Source: Paraflavitalea soli
GTDB lineage: Bacteria > Bacteroidota > Bacteroidia > Chitinophagales > Chitinophagaceae
Direction: 5' to 3'
DNA: 64,000 nt
NCBI RefSeq assembly: GCF_003555545.1
Contig: NZ_CP032157.1
Coordinates: forward strand, 5,274,546-5,338,545
The position numbers and the translations under genes are program-made. The notes beneath the pieces are model-generated. The model ran no database searches. It saw only the letters and a list, made by a program, of their open reading frames with translations, and was not told where the DNA came from. This document shows, one piece after another, positions 24,820-33,857 of this stretch. Every line of letters begins with the position of its first letter. Positions within the stretch are counted from its first letter, which is position 1.

Positions 24820-26562
24820 TTACCATCCGGCTATACATTTGGCAGCCTGGTCAGTTACCTGTTTTTGGGCCTTTGCAATGGCGCTGGTTATTTTTTTACC
24901 GGCTCCTTTGACTGCGATGTCTGTTGTTTTACCAAGGGCGGCCAGGTACCAATCGCGCCATACTTCCAGGATATGTTTTTCGGCGGCGGCATCACCGCCT
25001 TTTTGAATAACCTCTTTGCTCAACACGCATTCTGTTTGCAACCGCTGGAGGGCATTGGCGGTAATATCCTTGATAAGTGCTACAGTTGTTTTTTGATCGG
25101 CCTGGGTAAGGAGGTAGGCGGTAACCAGGGCGCTCAGGCCCACATGTTTCATCTCTTCGGCAGAAACCATGTCGAGGCGGTCGCCATCGGTATGGTAAAA
25201 TACATCGGTGAAATGCCACATCAGCAATCCGGGAATCTTCGCATTTAAAAAAGGGGTATGGTCGCTCCCACCCTCAAATGGATTGGTATTGACCACCCAA
25301 CCAGTGGCTTTTGATTCCTGCAGACAGCGATTGAGGAGGAGGTCATTAAAATAATGGGGAAACATATCGGACTCTTTCAGGGCAGAGCCACCCCATTCAC
25401 TGTGTTTATCATTTCCCCGTGTCCAGATGGCGGAGGGATCGGGCATTTTTTCAATCAGGAAACTGCCGCCTGTTTTCTTAACATCTTCGCCTACCATGTC
25501 GAGGCTCAGGCCCCACTTTATACCTTGTGCCCGGATAGAATCGTCCTTGATATAACGGTTGGTAGAGATGATCTCATCGCCCCATAAAAAAGTGATGGTA
25601 CGTTCGGGAGCTATTTTGCCGGCCTTCACCAGCAGGGCAGTGACCCTTGCCATTTCGGCCAGGGTGCCTACGCCGGTAGCATTGTCATTGGCCCCTGGCT
25701 CCTGTACGTGGGCACTGAACACAAACCGCTCAGCAGGCTTTACAGTTCCGCGCACATTAGCCACAATAGTGAGCTCTTCGGAAGGATAAATCTTTGCCTG
25801 GGTTACTACGCGAACCTGGACAGGGCCTTTAGCCAGGGCAGCTTTTAGTTTTTCCCGGGCTGCGTAAGATAAAAGAATGCCCCATTTACGCAAAGTTGAA
25901 TCTGCTTCATACCGGATGCCCTGGAACTGTATGGAGTTAACGTGCTTTTGCGGCTGTGTGTAGCCGGGTAATGCATAAGACAATGCGCCCAAGGCGCCTT
26001 TCTTTACGGCTTTAGCATAAGCACTGCCAATGCCTCCATCGGCCATGATGATCTTGCCGGTGAGGTCTTTTGCTTCCAGGTCCTTATCGTTGGCTTTGCC
26101 AATGTCGATCAACTCAGCTGTGACTCCTGCGGCGGGGGTGGAACCGGAATACATAGCCAGCATATTTCGATTGGTAGTAAAGTTCAGCAGGGGTTTGTCG
26201 TCGCCAACAATATACAATTGTGCATTGACAGGCTCCCAGGTGGGACGTTGCATGGGGCGCTTTTCAATACGGTAAGTAAGGGCAGCATCGGCCTCTCCGC
26301 TGGTTTCCTTTACAAAACCGGCCTGCTGCAATATCTTCTCTACATAAAAGATGCTTTCATTAAACCCGGCATTGCCGGCAATGCGCCATCGCTGCTCCAC
26401 AAATGCCACTGTCTTGTAGGCATTGTCAGCAACGAACCGGGATCTCAATAAATTGAAGTATTTCTTTTCCCGGGAAGATGGCTGTTGGGCGATCGATCCG
26501 GAACACAGCAGGATTAAGACCAGCAGCTGTAAGGCTGTGGCAGGTTTATTGGTTATACGCAT
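24820..26562 (-). CDS. Secreted M28-family metallopeptidase
   Basis: The product of 580 residues has a signal peptide (LQLLVLILLCSGSIAQ), an inserted PA-like domain (about residues 120-260), and the M28 zinc-peptidase core. Candidate zinc ligands and catalytic residues lie in FSAHVQEPGANDNATG (His and Asp), FLWGDEIIST, LSLDMVGED and the final EGGSDHTPFLNAK. The family removes N-terminal amino acids or cleaves dipeptides in the periplasm. The C-terminal 100 residues are helical and not part of the catalytic core. A small inverted repeat (TTAGCCC / GGGCTAA, 26570-26592) lies directly upstream of the start codon. The specificity is unknown. Confidence 0.88.
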   Translation of the reverse strand: MRITNKPATALQLLVLILLCSGSIAQQPSSREKKYFNLLRSRFVADNAYKTVAFVEQRWRIAGNAGFNESIFYVEKILQQAGFVKETSGEADAALTYRIEKRPMQRPTWEPVNAQLYIVGDDKPLLNFTTNRNMLAMYSGSTPAAGVTAELIDIGKANDKDLEAKDLTGKIIMADGGIGSAYAKAVKKGALGALSYALPGYTQPQKHVNSIQFQGIRYEADSTLRKWGILLSYAAREKLKAALAKGPVQVRVVTQAKIYPSEELTIVANVRGTVKPAERFVFSAHVQEPGANDNATGVGTLAEMARVTALLVKAGKIAPERTITFLWGDEIISTNRYIKDDSIRAQGIKWGLSLDMVGEDVKKTGGSFLIEKMPDPSAIWTRGNDKHSEWGGSALKESDMFPHYFNDLLLNRCLQESKATGWVVNTNPFEGGSDHTPFLNAKIPGLLMWHFTDVFYHTDGDRLDMVSAEEMKHVGLSALVTAYLLTQADQKTTVALIKDITANALQRLQTECVLSKEVIQKGGDAAAEKHILEVWRDWYLAALGKTTDIAVKGAGKKITSAIAKAQKQVTDQAAKCIAGW

Positions 26563-26638
26563 TTGATTTTTAGCCCTTCAAAGGTGGGCTAACCGCTACA
26601 ATATACGAAATGTTTGAGCGCCGATGGCACGGGTAATG

Positions 26639-27781
26639 TTAAGCCTCTTGTCCAATCCAAACGGCGCCTCCGATACTATTGCGCAGGGAGCCGGTAACGG
26701 ATGCCAGTACGTTGTTCTCTTCGCGCCAGCGCAATACACCTATCAGGCCCATGATGATGGCTTCCTTAAAGTCGGCCAGCTGTTTATCCGGTACAACTAC
26801 AGATATGTTGATGTCGCTGAGCAAGGCTGTCAACCGCTGCACCAGGAAAGTATTGTGCGATCCGCCACCGGTGATGAGGAGTCGGGAGTGGGGAGTGGAG
26901 AGCCCGGGGTCGGGTGTTGGGAGTAGAGAGTTGGGAGCGGCTACTGGCTCCAACGCTTTCTTCACCTGGATAGCAATATGTTCTACATAGGTGCGCAGGC
27001 TGTCCTGTATCCAGGTATCTTTTGTACTGAACCGGGAACCGGTAACGAGGGGAAATACCACATCGGTACCAAAGTCATTGGCCAGGGACTTGGGCGCGGG
27101 GAGCTGGTAGTACTCCAGGGAATTGAGGGTTTTTAATAATTCGGGCTGCAGGGCGCCGCCGGCAGCCATCTGTCCGCCTTCATCATACGGTTTACCTGCT
27201 TTATTGGCCAGCATATTGAGCACCCGGTTGGCCGGGCATACATCGAATGCGATATAATTATTGGTGAGGTTGCACGATACGTTGGCAATACCGCCAATAT
27301 TGAGAAACAGGGGGTAATCTTTGAGGAGGAGCTTCTCGCCAATAGGCACAATGGGGGCACCATGACCGCCAAGGGCCAGGTCCATTGCGCGGAGGTCGCT
27401 CACCACATTGATGCCGGTAACGGCAGCTATGGCAGCGCCATCGCCCAACTGGGCAGTCATTTTTTGTGCCGGCACATGGAAGGTGGTATGCCCATGGGAT
27501 GCGATGAGCTGTACCTGGTAATCCAGCCCATATTCTTCAATAAAGGCATTTACCAGCTGGCCGGTATAATGGCCATAGGCGGTATGCAACAACTGGTAGT
27601 CCAGTGCATTAAGGGAAGTGGCTTTTTTTAACCGCTCTATCCATTCGGGACTATAAGCATAACATTCAGTAGCTTTTATTTCGTAGGTCCAGGCTCCGGC
27701 CTGCTCATGAAATTCAACAAATGCAATATCCAGCCCATCCAGGGAACTGCCGCTCATGAGTCCGATGACACGATATACCAT
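26639..27781 (-). CDS. anmK: Anhydro-N-acetylmuramic acid kinase AnmK
   Basis: AnmK opens and phosphorylates 1,6-anhydro-MurNAc to MurNAc-6-phosphate in peptidoglycan recycling. The product of 380 residues has the ASKHA-type phosphate motif at the start (RVIGLMSGSSLDGLDIAFVEF), SHGHTTFHVP, the GHGAPIVPIGEKLL segment, NIGGIANVS, and a C-terminal GGGSHNTFL. Between the two lobes there is an in-frame low-complexity insertion (NSLLPTPDPGLSTPHSRLL), encoded by a GGGAGT-rich degenerate repeat at 26878-26938. It is divergent from upp across 58 bp. Confidence 0.95.
   Translation of the reverse strand: MVYRVIGLMSGSSLDGLDIAFVEFHEQAGAWTYEIKATECYAYSPEWIERLKKATSLNALDYQLLHTAYGHYTGQLVNAFIEEYGLDYQVQLIASHGHTTFHVPAQKMTAQLGDGAAIAAVTGINVVSDLRAMDLALGGHGAPIVPIGEKLLLKDYPLFLNIGGIANVSCNLTNNYIAFDVCPANRVLNMLANKAGKPYDEGGQMAAGGALQPELLKTLNSLEYYQLPAPKSLANDFGTDVVFPLVTGSRFSTKDTWIQDSLRTYVEHIAIQVKKALEPVAAPNSLLPTPDPGLSTPHSRLLITGGGSHNTFLVQRLTALLSDINISVVVPDKQLADFKEAIIMGLIGVLRWREENNVLASVTGSLRNSIGGAVWIGQEA
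26878..26938 (-). repeat. Degenerate GGGAGTn repeat inside anmK
   Basis: The plus strand carries repeated GGGAGTG/GGGAGTA/GGGAGCG units over about 60 bp within anmK. They encode a Pro/Ser/Leu-rich stretch just before the conserved GGGSHN motif. Confidence 0.7.
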
Positions 27782-27815
27782 AATTTTTATATTTCAGATT
27801 TCAGATGGTAGGTTA

Positions 27816-27823
27816 TAGTTTTG
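27816..27823 (+). promoter_or_regulatory. Probable -7 promoter box of upp
   Basis: TAGTTTTG matches TAnnTTTG and lies 16 nt before the upp start codon. No convincing -33 box was found at the usual distance. Confidence 0.4.
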
Positions 27824-27839
27824 TTGGCAAACTTAAAGC

Positions 27840-28490
27840 ATGGTGATCAATTTAAGTGACCAATGTTCGCTGGTGTCTCAATGGGTGAGCGAGCTGCGCG
27901 ATGTACAGATACAGACGGACCGGATGCGTTTCCGCCGAAACCTGGAGCGAATTGGGGAGATAGCGGCCTATGAGATCAGTAAAGTGCTTGACTATGAAGA
28001 GAAAGAGGTGCAAACGCCGCTGGGCATTTCGGTATGTGATGTATTAAAGGAACAGCCGGTACTGGCTACGATCCTGCGGGCGGGGTTGCCGCTGCACCAG
28101 GGGCTGTTGAATTATTTTGATAAAGCGGACAATGCCTTTATTTCTGCCTACCGGAAACACCAGCGGGACGGGTCATTTGAAATTAGTTTAGAATATGTTT
28201 CGTGCCCGGAACTTGAAAACCGGGTAGTGATCATTTCTGATCCTATGCTGGCAACGGGCTCCTCGCTGGTGAAAACGATCCAATACTTACGGGAAGAAGG
28301 GCACCCGCGGGAAATCCATATTGTAGTAGCCATCGCCTGTACGGTAGGCATTGAATATGTACTGCGCAGTGAGCCCAATGTAAAACTATGGTGCGGCGCC
28401 ATCGATGAAGAACTCACGGCCAAGGGGTATATCGTTCCCGGGCTGGGAGATGCAGGGGACCTGGCCTTTGGGGTAAAAGTCCAAATGTAA
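27840..28490 (+). CDS. upp: Uracil phosphoribosyltransferase
   Basis: The enzyme joins uracil to PRPP to make UMP in pyrimidine salvage. The product of 216 residues has ATILRAGLPLHQGLLNYF (PRPP-binding side), the PRPP loop VVIISDPMLATGSSLVKTIQYL, and the C-terminal uracil-binding region YIVPGLGDAGDLAFG. The ATG at 27840 follows a TAGTTTTG promoter box. It is transcribed in the same direction as the PorP/SprF gene but separated from it by 60 bp that contain their own AT-rich promoter region. Confidence 0.95.
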   Translation: MVINLSDQCSLVSQWVSELRDVQIQTDRMRFRRNLERIGEIAAYEISKVLDYEEKEVQTPLGISVCDVLKEQPVLATILRAGLPLHQGLLNYFDKADNAFISAYRKHQRDGSFEISLEYVSCPELENRVVIISDPMLATGSSLVKTIQYLREEGHPREIHIVVAIACTVGIEYVLRSEPNVKLWCGAIDEELTAKGYIVPGLGDAGDLAFGVKVQM

Positions 28491-28550
28491 AAATTACATG
28501 GACATTCGCTCTTTTTGTTGTACTTTGGACGTACTTAGTTAGTACCAACC

Positions 28551-29582
28551 ATGCGGATGAGGAATTTATTTATACTGATGGCTATTTGCCTGATGCTGAA
28601 AACTGCTACTGTTACAGCGCAGGATCCCAATTTTTCCCAATTTTTTGTTTCGCCGCTTTCTCTGAACCCTGCTCTCACGGGCAAATTCAATGGCAACTTC
28701 CGCGTAGCTGGCAACTATCGTGACCAATGGCCTGCTATCAGCAATGCCTTTATTACCTCCACTGCTTCTTTCGATGCGCCGATCATGCGGAACCGTTTAT
28801 CGGAGCTGGATACCTGGGGCGTAGGGGTGATGGCGATGACGGATAGAACAGCCAATGGCATACTGACTACGAACTCTATTGGTATTACCACGGCTTATCA
28901 TAAAGGCCTGGACGAAGATGGCCTGCACCAGATCGGCATCGGGTTTCAGGGTACTTATACGAACAAACGACTGGATGGCACGAAACTCAACTTTGAAAAT
29001 GAGCTGGACTCACTGGGAGGCTGGACGAATCAAAGTGGTGAAATGATCGACAACCAGGTGATCAACGTTAATTATTTTGACTTTAGCCTGGGGGCCTTGT
29101 ACAACGGCTCTACTGATGGCTACAACAACTTCTACCTGGGGGTATCTGCTTATCATGTTAACAAGCCACAGGAAAGTTTTACAGGTATTTATTATACGCT
29201 CAATCCGCGCATTACGGTACATGCAGGCGGCGCTATTCCCTTGGGTGACCGTAGCAAGACGATTTACCTCAGTTCCTTATTCAGCCGCCAGGCAGCTGCC
29301 AACAATATCGTATTGGGCGGCGCTGCGGGATTCAATGTGAACGGGGATGAAGAAAATCCCACTAACTTCTATGCAGGACTCTGGACGCGCTTCAATAATG
29401 TAAATGATGCGGTGATCCCTTATGTGGGTCTTGAATTTGGCGGCTTCCGTTTAGGCGCCTCTTATGATGTGAACATTTCCAGTCTTAAAACAGCCTCGCA
29501 AAGTCGCGGAGGTATTGAAATATCGCTCATCTACATCAATCGCCCTCCCGGCAATAAAGGCATTCCCTGTCCGAGGTTCTAG
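28551..29582 (+). CDS. PorP/SprF-family type IX secretion outer-membrane protein
   Basis: The product of 343 residues has a signal peptide (NLFILMAICLMLKTATVTAQ) followed by DPNFSQFFVSPLSLNPALTGKF, the signature opening of PorP/SprF proteins, and a barrel with repeated GVSAYH, LGAS and YVGLEFGGF strands. In Bacteroidota these proteins help type IX secretion and assembly of surface adhesins; several paralogues per genome are usual, often next to a large adhesin. Here no adhesin gene is adjacent, so the partner is elsewhere. ATGs at codons 1 and 3 are both possible starts. Confidence 0.88.
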   Translation: MRMRNLFILMAICLMLKTATVTAQDPNFSQFFVSPLSLNPALTGKFNGNFRVAGNYRDQWPAISNAFITSTASFDAPIMRNRLSELDTWGVGVMAMTDRTANGILTTNSIGITTAYHKGLDEDGLHQIGIGFQGTYTNKRLDGTKLNFENELDSLGGWTNQSGEMIDNQVINVNYFDFSLGALYNGSTDGYNNFYLGVSAYHVNKPQESFTGIYYTLNPRITVHAGGAIPLGDRSKTIYLSSLFSRQAAANNIVLGGAAGFNVNGDEENPTNFYAGLWTRFNNVNDAVIPYVGLEFGGFRLGASYDVNISSLKTASQSRGGIEISLIYINRPPGNKGIPCPRF

Positions 29583-29583
29583 T

Positions 29584-29620
29584 AATGTGATAATATGAGG
29601 ATCTGAAAATTTGAAAATGG
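29584..29620. repeat. Degenerate AATTTGAAAATG-type repeat
   Basis: Imperfect units (AATGTGATAATATGAGGATC, TGAAAATTTGAAAATGG) fill the start of this spacer. The same kind of sequence occurs at 38247-38283. Confidence 0.45.
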
Positions 29621-29656
29621 TCTCCATTGTTGCCTGGCAGACAAACAGGCTAATCG

Positions 29657-30277
29657 CTACTTCTTTACAAGGCTTATTTTTTTCCCACTGACATAGGGAT
29701 TGCCCTGAATGATAAAACGATAGGGTAAGGCTGCATCATCACCGGCATAATCCACACCAATACGAGGTGTGGCCAGGATATCACCTTTCTTTACCCGAAA
29801 TTGATCATCGGCTATGAACAACTCATCACCCAGTAGGGAAAGGCCGGTGTGGCGGGTGAAAAAGCCCAATGCTTTGCCCACATTACCGGGACCTTTGGTG
29901 AGGGTGTTGTCCAATTTCTTTTTGCCGGTACGTTGCAACATGATCTCAATACCCTCTAACGGTTCAACTGCCCTTATAAGGATAGCATGGGGAATGCCCT
30001 GCTGGTTGGTCACTACATTGAACATCTGGTGAATGCCATAACACAGGTATACATAAGCGGTGCCACCCAGACCATACATGACCTCTGTACGGTTGGTGCG
30101 CCGCCCACCCCAGGCATGGGAAGCCCTGTCTACTTCTCCGGCATAGGCTTCGGTTTCTACAATACGCCCCGAGGTAAATTGGCCTTGAAAAGTGGTAACA
30201 ATCACCTTTCCGAGGAGTTCCCGGGCTATTTTCAGCACATCGGCACGGTTATAAAAATGCTGCTCCAGTTTTTTCAT
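29657..30277 (-). CDS. DNA-3-methyladenine glycosylase (AAG/MPG type)
   Basis: The enzyme excises alkylated purines (3-methyladenine, 7-methylguanine, hypoxanthine) to start base excision repair. The product of 206 residues has the family core RIVETEAYAGEVDRASHAWGG (catalytic Glu in VETEAY), RTEVMYGLGGTAYVYLCYGIHQMFNVVT and the KGPGNVGKALG segment. Its length is typical of bacterial members. The gene stands alone between the PorP/SprF and EI24 genes. The start MKKLEQHFYNRADVLKIAREL is the usual family opening. Confidence 0.93.
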   Translation of the reverse strand: MKKLEQHFYNRADVLKIARELLGKVIVTTFQGQFTSGRIVETEAYAGEVDRASHAWGGRRTNRTEVMYGLGGTAYVYLCYGIHQMFNVVTNQQGIPHAILIRAVEPLEGIEIMLQRTGKKKLDNTLTKGPGNVGKALGFFTRHTGLSLLGDELFIADDQFRVKKGDILATPRIGVDYAGDDAALPYRFIIQGNPYVSGKKISLVKK

Positions 30278-30369
30278 TGATTATTCAATAGATATATTTG
30301 TTAAGTTTGACTGCACAAGCGTTCCTTATCCTGTGAGTCACAGCCCCGGGCACATCAAATTTATAAAAC

Positions 30370-31131
30370 TTGCTGAAAGAAATAGTAATAGCGATTCAGT
30401 CCTATTCGAGAGCTCACAGGTTCATCTCCAAACACAATTTGTGGAAATGGATCATTATACCGGGCATCCTGTATACGCTCCTTTTTATAGTGGGTATGTA
30501 TTTTTTCTGGACCTCATCGGGTGCCGCTGTTACCTATGTGACGCATAGTGTGGGTATTGACCGCTGGCTGCACCGGCAGGAAAGCGGTTTCCTGAGCTTC
30601 ATTTTTATGATGGGTGAGATCATGGTGCGCCTCATCCTGGTCATGTTTTATTTCTCGCTTTTTAAATACCTGTTCCTGATCATTGGTTCTCCCTTGTTTG
30701 CCTACCTGAGCGAGAAAACAGAAGCCATTTTATCGGGCAAGGACTTCCCTTTTAGCTGGCCGCAATTAATGAAGGATATAGTCCGGGGCATTAAACTGGC
30801 GCTGCGTAATACGCTCTGGCAAACGGTATACTCGATCTTCTTACTGATCCTGTCCTTTTTTCCGGTAGTAGGCTGGGTGGTGCCGGTGATCGTTCTTTTT
30901 GTAGAATGTTATTATTATGGCTTCTCGATGCTCGATTATAGTTGTGAACGCCACAAATTATCCCCTATACAAAGCATTGAATTCATTGGCAAACACAAAG
31001 GGCTGGCCATAGGCAATGGTATGGTATTTTACCTGATGCACCTGGTGCCGATGGTAGGATGGGTGCTGGCGCCCGCCTATGCTGTAATAGCAGCTACAAT
31101 TAGTTTATACTATCAGAATAAGGAAGTCTAA
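30370..31131 (+). CDS. EI24-domain (CysZ-like) membrane protein
   Basis: The product of 253 residues has several hydrophobic segments (IIPGILYTLLFIVGMYFFW; LILVMFYFSLFKYLFLIIGSPLFAYLSE; VYSIFLLILSFFPVVGWVVPVIVLFVECYYYGFSMLDY; IGNGMVFYLMHLVPMVGWVLAPAYAVIAAT). The SPLFAYLSEKTE and VPVIVLFVECYYYGFSMLDYSCER segments are diagnostic of EI24. CysZ of this family carries sulfate in proteobacteria, but the gene is 20 kb from the sulfate locus here, and most Bacteroidota EI24 proteins are uncharacterised. The frame starts with TTG at 30370 (LKEIVIAIQSYSRAHRF); no ATG precedes the first helix. Confidence 0.75.
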   Translation: MLKEIVIAIQSYSRAHRFISKHNLWKWIIIPGILYTLLFIVGMYFFWTSSGAAVTYVTHSVGIDRWLHRQESGFLSFIFMMGEIMVRLILVMFYFSLFKYLFLIIGSPLFAYLSEKTEAILSGKDFPFSWPQLMKDIVRGIKLALRNTLWQTVYSIFLLILSFFPVVGWVVPVIVLFVECYYYGFSMLDYSCERHKLSPIQSIEFIGKHKGLAIGNGMVFYLMHLVPMVGWVLAPAYAVIAATISLYYQNKEV

Positions 31132-31214
31132 ACTGGTTTCGGGTTTGGAGTTTTGTGTTTCGGGTTCTGCCGGTGCAGCAAACAGCCCAATACGGTAAGG
31201 ACCTGATTTTACAT

Positions 31215-31222
31215 TAATTTTG
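31215..31222 (+). promoter_or_regulatory. Probable -7 box of the tetrapyrrole-methylase gene
   Basis: TAATTTTG matches TAnnTTTG and ends 7 nt before the ATG at 31230, so the transcript would have almost no leader. Confidence 0.4.
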
Positions 31223-31229
31223 CGGCCAC

Positions 31230-31952
31230 ATGAATGCTACAACATCTCCTACAGTATACCTGATACCTTCATTTTTACATGAAACGGCCACAGAGACCAT
31301 TCCGGCCTATGTGCTGTCAGCTGTAAAAGAATGCCAGGTATTTTTTGTAGAAAATGAACGAAGCGCCCGTCGTTACCTGAAGGTGCTTTGGAAAGAAATG
31401 GTGATCGATGATTATCAATGGGTCACTATCCATAAAGCGGAAGAAGCGGTTCGTTCGCAGTTCAGAAAGGTTCTGAAGGAAGGCAAAAATATTGGCATTA
31501 TCAGTGAAGCCGGCTGTCCGGGTGTGGCCGATCCAGGCCAAATACTGGCTGGGGTAGCGCATGCCATGCAAGCCAGGGTAAAACCGCTCACAGGGCCCAG
31601 CGCCATCCTGCTGGCGCTCATGGGCAGCGGTATGAATGGCCAGCAGTTTCAATTTGTAGGCTATTTACCCATCGATACGGGACATCGCATCAAGACGATC
31701 CGGGATCTGGAAGCTGAATCTTCGCGCAAGCAGTGTACGCAATTGTTTATAGAAACGCCTTATCGCAATAACCAGCTACTGGAGGCTTTGCTCAAAGCCT
31801 GCCAGCCCACTACGCGCTTATGCATAGCGGCGGACCTTACGGCTGACACGGAGTTTATTCAAACCAAAACGATTGGTGATTGGAAGAAAAGTATACCTGA
31901 CCTTCATAAACGGCCTACGGTGTTTTGCCTGCTGGGAGAAGGAAGAGCGTAG
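31230..31952 (+). CDS. SAM-dependent methyltransferase, RsmI-like tetrapyrrole methylase family
   Basis: The product of 240 residues has the tetrapyrrole-methylase fold: VYLIPSFLHETATETIPAYVL, FFVENERSARRYLK, the EGKNIGIISEAGCPGVADPG loop, VKPLTGPSAILLALMGSGMNGQQFQFVGYLP, and FIETPYRNNQLLEALL. It is closest in layout to RsmI, which methylates the 2'-O of C1402 in 16S rRNA. The start differs from classical RsmI, and many Bacteroidota carry this shorter paralogue whose substrate is unproven. A strong terminator is shared with the convergent gene downstream. Confidence 0.82.
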   Translation: MNATTSPTVYLIPSFLHETATETIPAYVLSAVKECQVFFVENERSARRYLKVLWKEMVIDDYQWVTIHKAEEAVRSQFRKVLKEGKNIGIISEAGCPGVADPGQILAGVAHAMQARVKPLTGPSAILLALMGSGMNGQQFQFVGYLPIDTGHRIKTIRDLEAESSRKQCTQLFIETPYRNNQLLEALLKACQPTTRLCIAADLTADTEFIQTKTIGDWKKSIPDLHKRPTVFCLLGEGRA

Positions 31953-31987
31953 AATACAGAAGAATACAGCCTTCAATACGTTGGAAC

Positions 31988-32020
31988 AAAAGGGCGGTTG
32001 ACTTCGTCAACCGCCCTTTT
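31988..32020. terminator. Bidirectional rho-independent terminator
   Basis: Fifteen-base perfect arms (AAAAGGGCGGTTGAC / GTCAACCGCCCTTTT) with a 3-nt loop lie between the convergent genes ending at 31952 and 32024. T-runs follow on both strands. Confidence 0.92.
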
Positions 32021-32023
32021 TGT

Positions 32024-32413
32024 CTATTTGCTCTTGGGACTTAAGATGGTTTCTCCATTGGTGCCTCTAACCTCATATACACTGTCTACAATAAACTTCT
32101 GCATGCCGCGCCAGGGCAGGGCGCCAAAATAGCTTTTATAATGTAGTTCCACATCTTTGCCGGAATTCTCCAGCAAGGTTTTGGCTACGGATTCACTCAG
32201 TACGCTAAACTCAAATTCATTACTCTGCACGTTGACCTTAAAGCCGCTTTGAATAATTTTCCCTTCATAGGTTTTGAATATATATCCTTTCTTCTGAAAG
32301 GTATTGAGGATGCCAGCTTTGGTACCTTCAGCAAATACCCAATAAAAGCGGAAGTAAACAAAACCAACGAATATAAGCAGCAAACTCAGGATGATGTAAT
32401 GCTTTGCTTTCAT
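32024..32413 (-). CDS. Small membrane-anchored protein, conserved in Bacteroidota
   Basis: The product of 129 residues has one N-terminal helix (HYIILSLLLIFVGFVYFRFYWVF) and a beta-rich periplasmic part (GYIFKTYEGKIIQSGFKVN, FEFSVLSESVAKTLLENSGKDVELHYKSYF, WRGMQKFIVDSVYEVR). I believe similar proteins carry misleading database names unrelated to their fold, and I assign no function. The frame also opens 24 bases earlier, but that start would lie inside the preceding peptidase gene; the ATG at 32413 (MKAKHYIIL) abuts the peptidase stop codon and is preferred, which implies co-transcription. Confidence 0.7.
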   Translation of the reverse strand: MKAKHYIILSLLLIFVGFVYFRFYWVFAEGTKAGILNTFQKKGYIFKTYEGKIIQSGFKVNVQSNEFEFSVLSESVAKTLLENSGKDVELHYKSYFGALPWRGMQKFIVDSVYEVRGTNGETILSPKSK

Positions 32414-32414
32414 A

Positions 32415-33782
32415 TTATAATCCGTATTTATCAACAAGATAGATCAATGCGGCCATATTGACAGCACCCAGTTCCAACTCCCTTTTGTTGACGGCTTCAA
32501 AAACATCACTCCGGGCATGGTGGATATCAAAATACCGCTGTGAGTCGGGCTGTAATCCCGCCAGTGGTGTTTGGAAGGTTCTGTTCAACGGACCGATATC
32601 AGCGCCACCGCCACCCATGTTCAGCTCATGTACACCATAGGGTGTAAAGAGGGGCGCCCACTGGCGTATTTTGGTCAATTGGTCGGCGGAGACGGTAAAA
32701 CCAAATCCCCGGGGTGTGAATCCACCGGCATCGCTTTCGAGGGCGAAATAATGCTGCTCTCCTTTTGCTTTGGCCTCTTCCGCATATTTAGTACCACCCC
32801 GCAAGCCATTTTCCTCGTTGGCAAATAAGACGATGCGGATAGTACGTTTGGGTCTATACCCGATAGCCTTGAGGGCGCGCAATACCTCGATGGATTGCAC
32901 ACAGCCGGCGCCGTCATCATGGGCGCCTTCTGCAGGGTCCCAGGAATCAAGGTGCCCGCCTATGGTAATGATCTGTTCGGGAAATTCAGTGCCCTTCCAT
33001 TCGCCGATCACATTGTGGCCCACGGTATCGGGCAGCATTTTGGCCATGGTTTTTATAAACACACTGGTATTTTTATTGGCGCCGATGAGGGAGGCCAGTC
33101 TATCGGCATCTATCAAGCCCAGTGCGGCAGCAGGGATCTTCGGAAAAGAATCATTGTAATTGGTACCGCCGGTATGGGGGTTGTTGTCGGCGGCATTGCT
33201 CATGGAACGGACCAATACGGCCACTGCGCCATATTTTGCCGCCCGGCTGGGACCCTGGCCGCGGTATTTACCGGCATCGCCATAGGCCAGGAAAGTCTTT
33301 ACCAGTTTATTGTTGAACTTATAATTGTAAAAAACGATCTTACCGCTGATCTCCTCTTTGCGCTGTTCCAGTTCATCAAAGTTGTTGATGAGGATCACAG
33401 GAGCTTTCACGCCTTTGGCGCCTGTACCTACAGAGCCACCCAGGGCAAGGATGTCCAGGGGCATGTTCTTAGCCGGGGCACTCGCATAAGCCTGGTCTTT
33501 TCCTCCGCGTACCCAATGGGGTACCATACACTCCTGCAACCACACTTTATCGGCACCCGATTGCTCCAGGGTCTTCTTTCCCCAGGCTTCGGCTTTGTAC
33601 ATACCGGGAGAACCTGCCAGGCGGGCGCCTACCTGCTTGGTGAGCACACGCAGGCTTTCATATGCTTTTCCATTTTCCAGTATCTCATCGGCTATGGCGC
33701 GTATCCGGAGGGAGTCCTCCTGTTGGGCCAGGACTGGTAAAGCGGCTGCCAATAAGCAGCAAGTGAACATTCTACGGATCAT
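32415..33782 (-). CDS. Secreted M28-family carboxypeptidase Q-like metallopeptidase
   Basis: The product of 455 residues has a signal peptide (MFTCCLLAAALPVLAQQ), a PA domain (about residues 120-250), and the M28 zinc core: ITIGGHLDSWDPAEGAHDDGAGC (His and two Asp), FANEENGLRG (general base Glu), ALESDAGGF, and the last His in DIHHARSDVFEAVNKREL. This resembles carboxypeptidase Q/PGCP, which cleaves dipeptides. It belongs to a different M28 branch from the peptidase at 24820. It is followed directly by the small membrane protein gene and is divergent from bshA. Confidence 0.9.
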   Translation of the reverse strand: MIRRMFTCCLLAAALPVLAQQEDSLRIRAIADEILENGKAYESLRVLTKQVGARLAGSPGMYKAEAWGKKTLEQSGADKVWLQECMVPHWVRGGKDQAYASAPAKNMPLDILALGGSVGTGAKGVKAPVILINNFDELEQRKEEISGKIVFYNYKFNNKLVKTFLAYGDAGKYRGQGPSRAAKYGAVAVLVRSMSNAADNNPHTGGTNYNDSFPKIPAAALGLIDADRLASLIGANKNTSVFIKTMAKMLPDTVGHNVIGEWKGTEFPEQIITIGGHLDSWDPAEGAHDDGAGCVQSIEVLRALKAIGYRPKRTIRIVLFANEENGLRGGTKYAEEAKAKGEQHYFALESDAGGFTPRGFGFTVSADQLTKIRQWAPLFTPYGVHELNMGGGGADIGPLNRTFQTPLAGLQPDSQRYFDIHHARSDVFEAVNKRELELGAVNMAALIYLVDKYGL

Positions 33783-33857
33783 AGGTGTTAATTTGGGCTA
33801 AAGTTAATTCCAAACTAATTCATTTACCTTCACAGCCTCAAATAATTAAAGCAGCGT

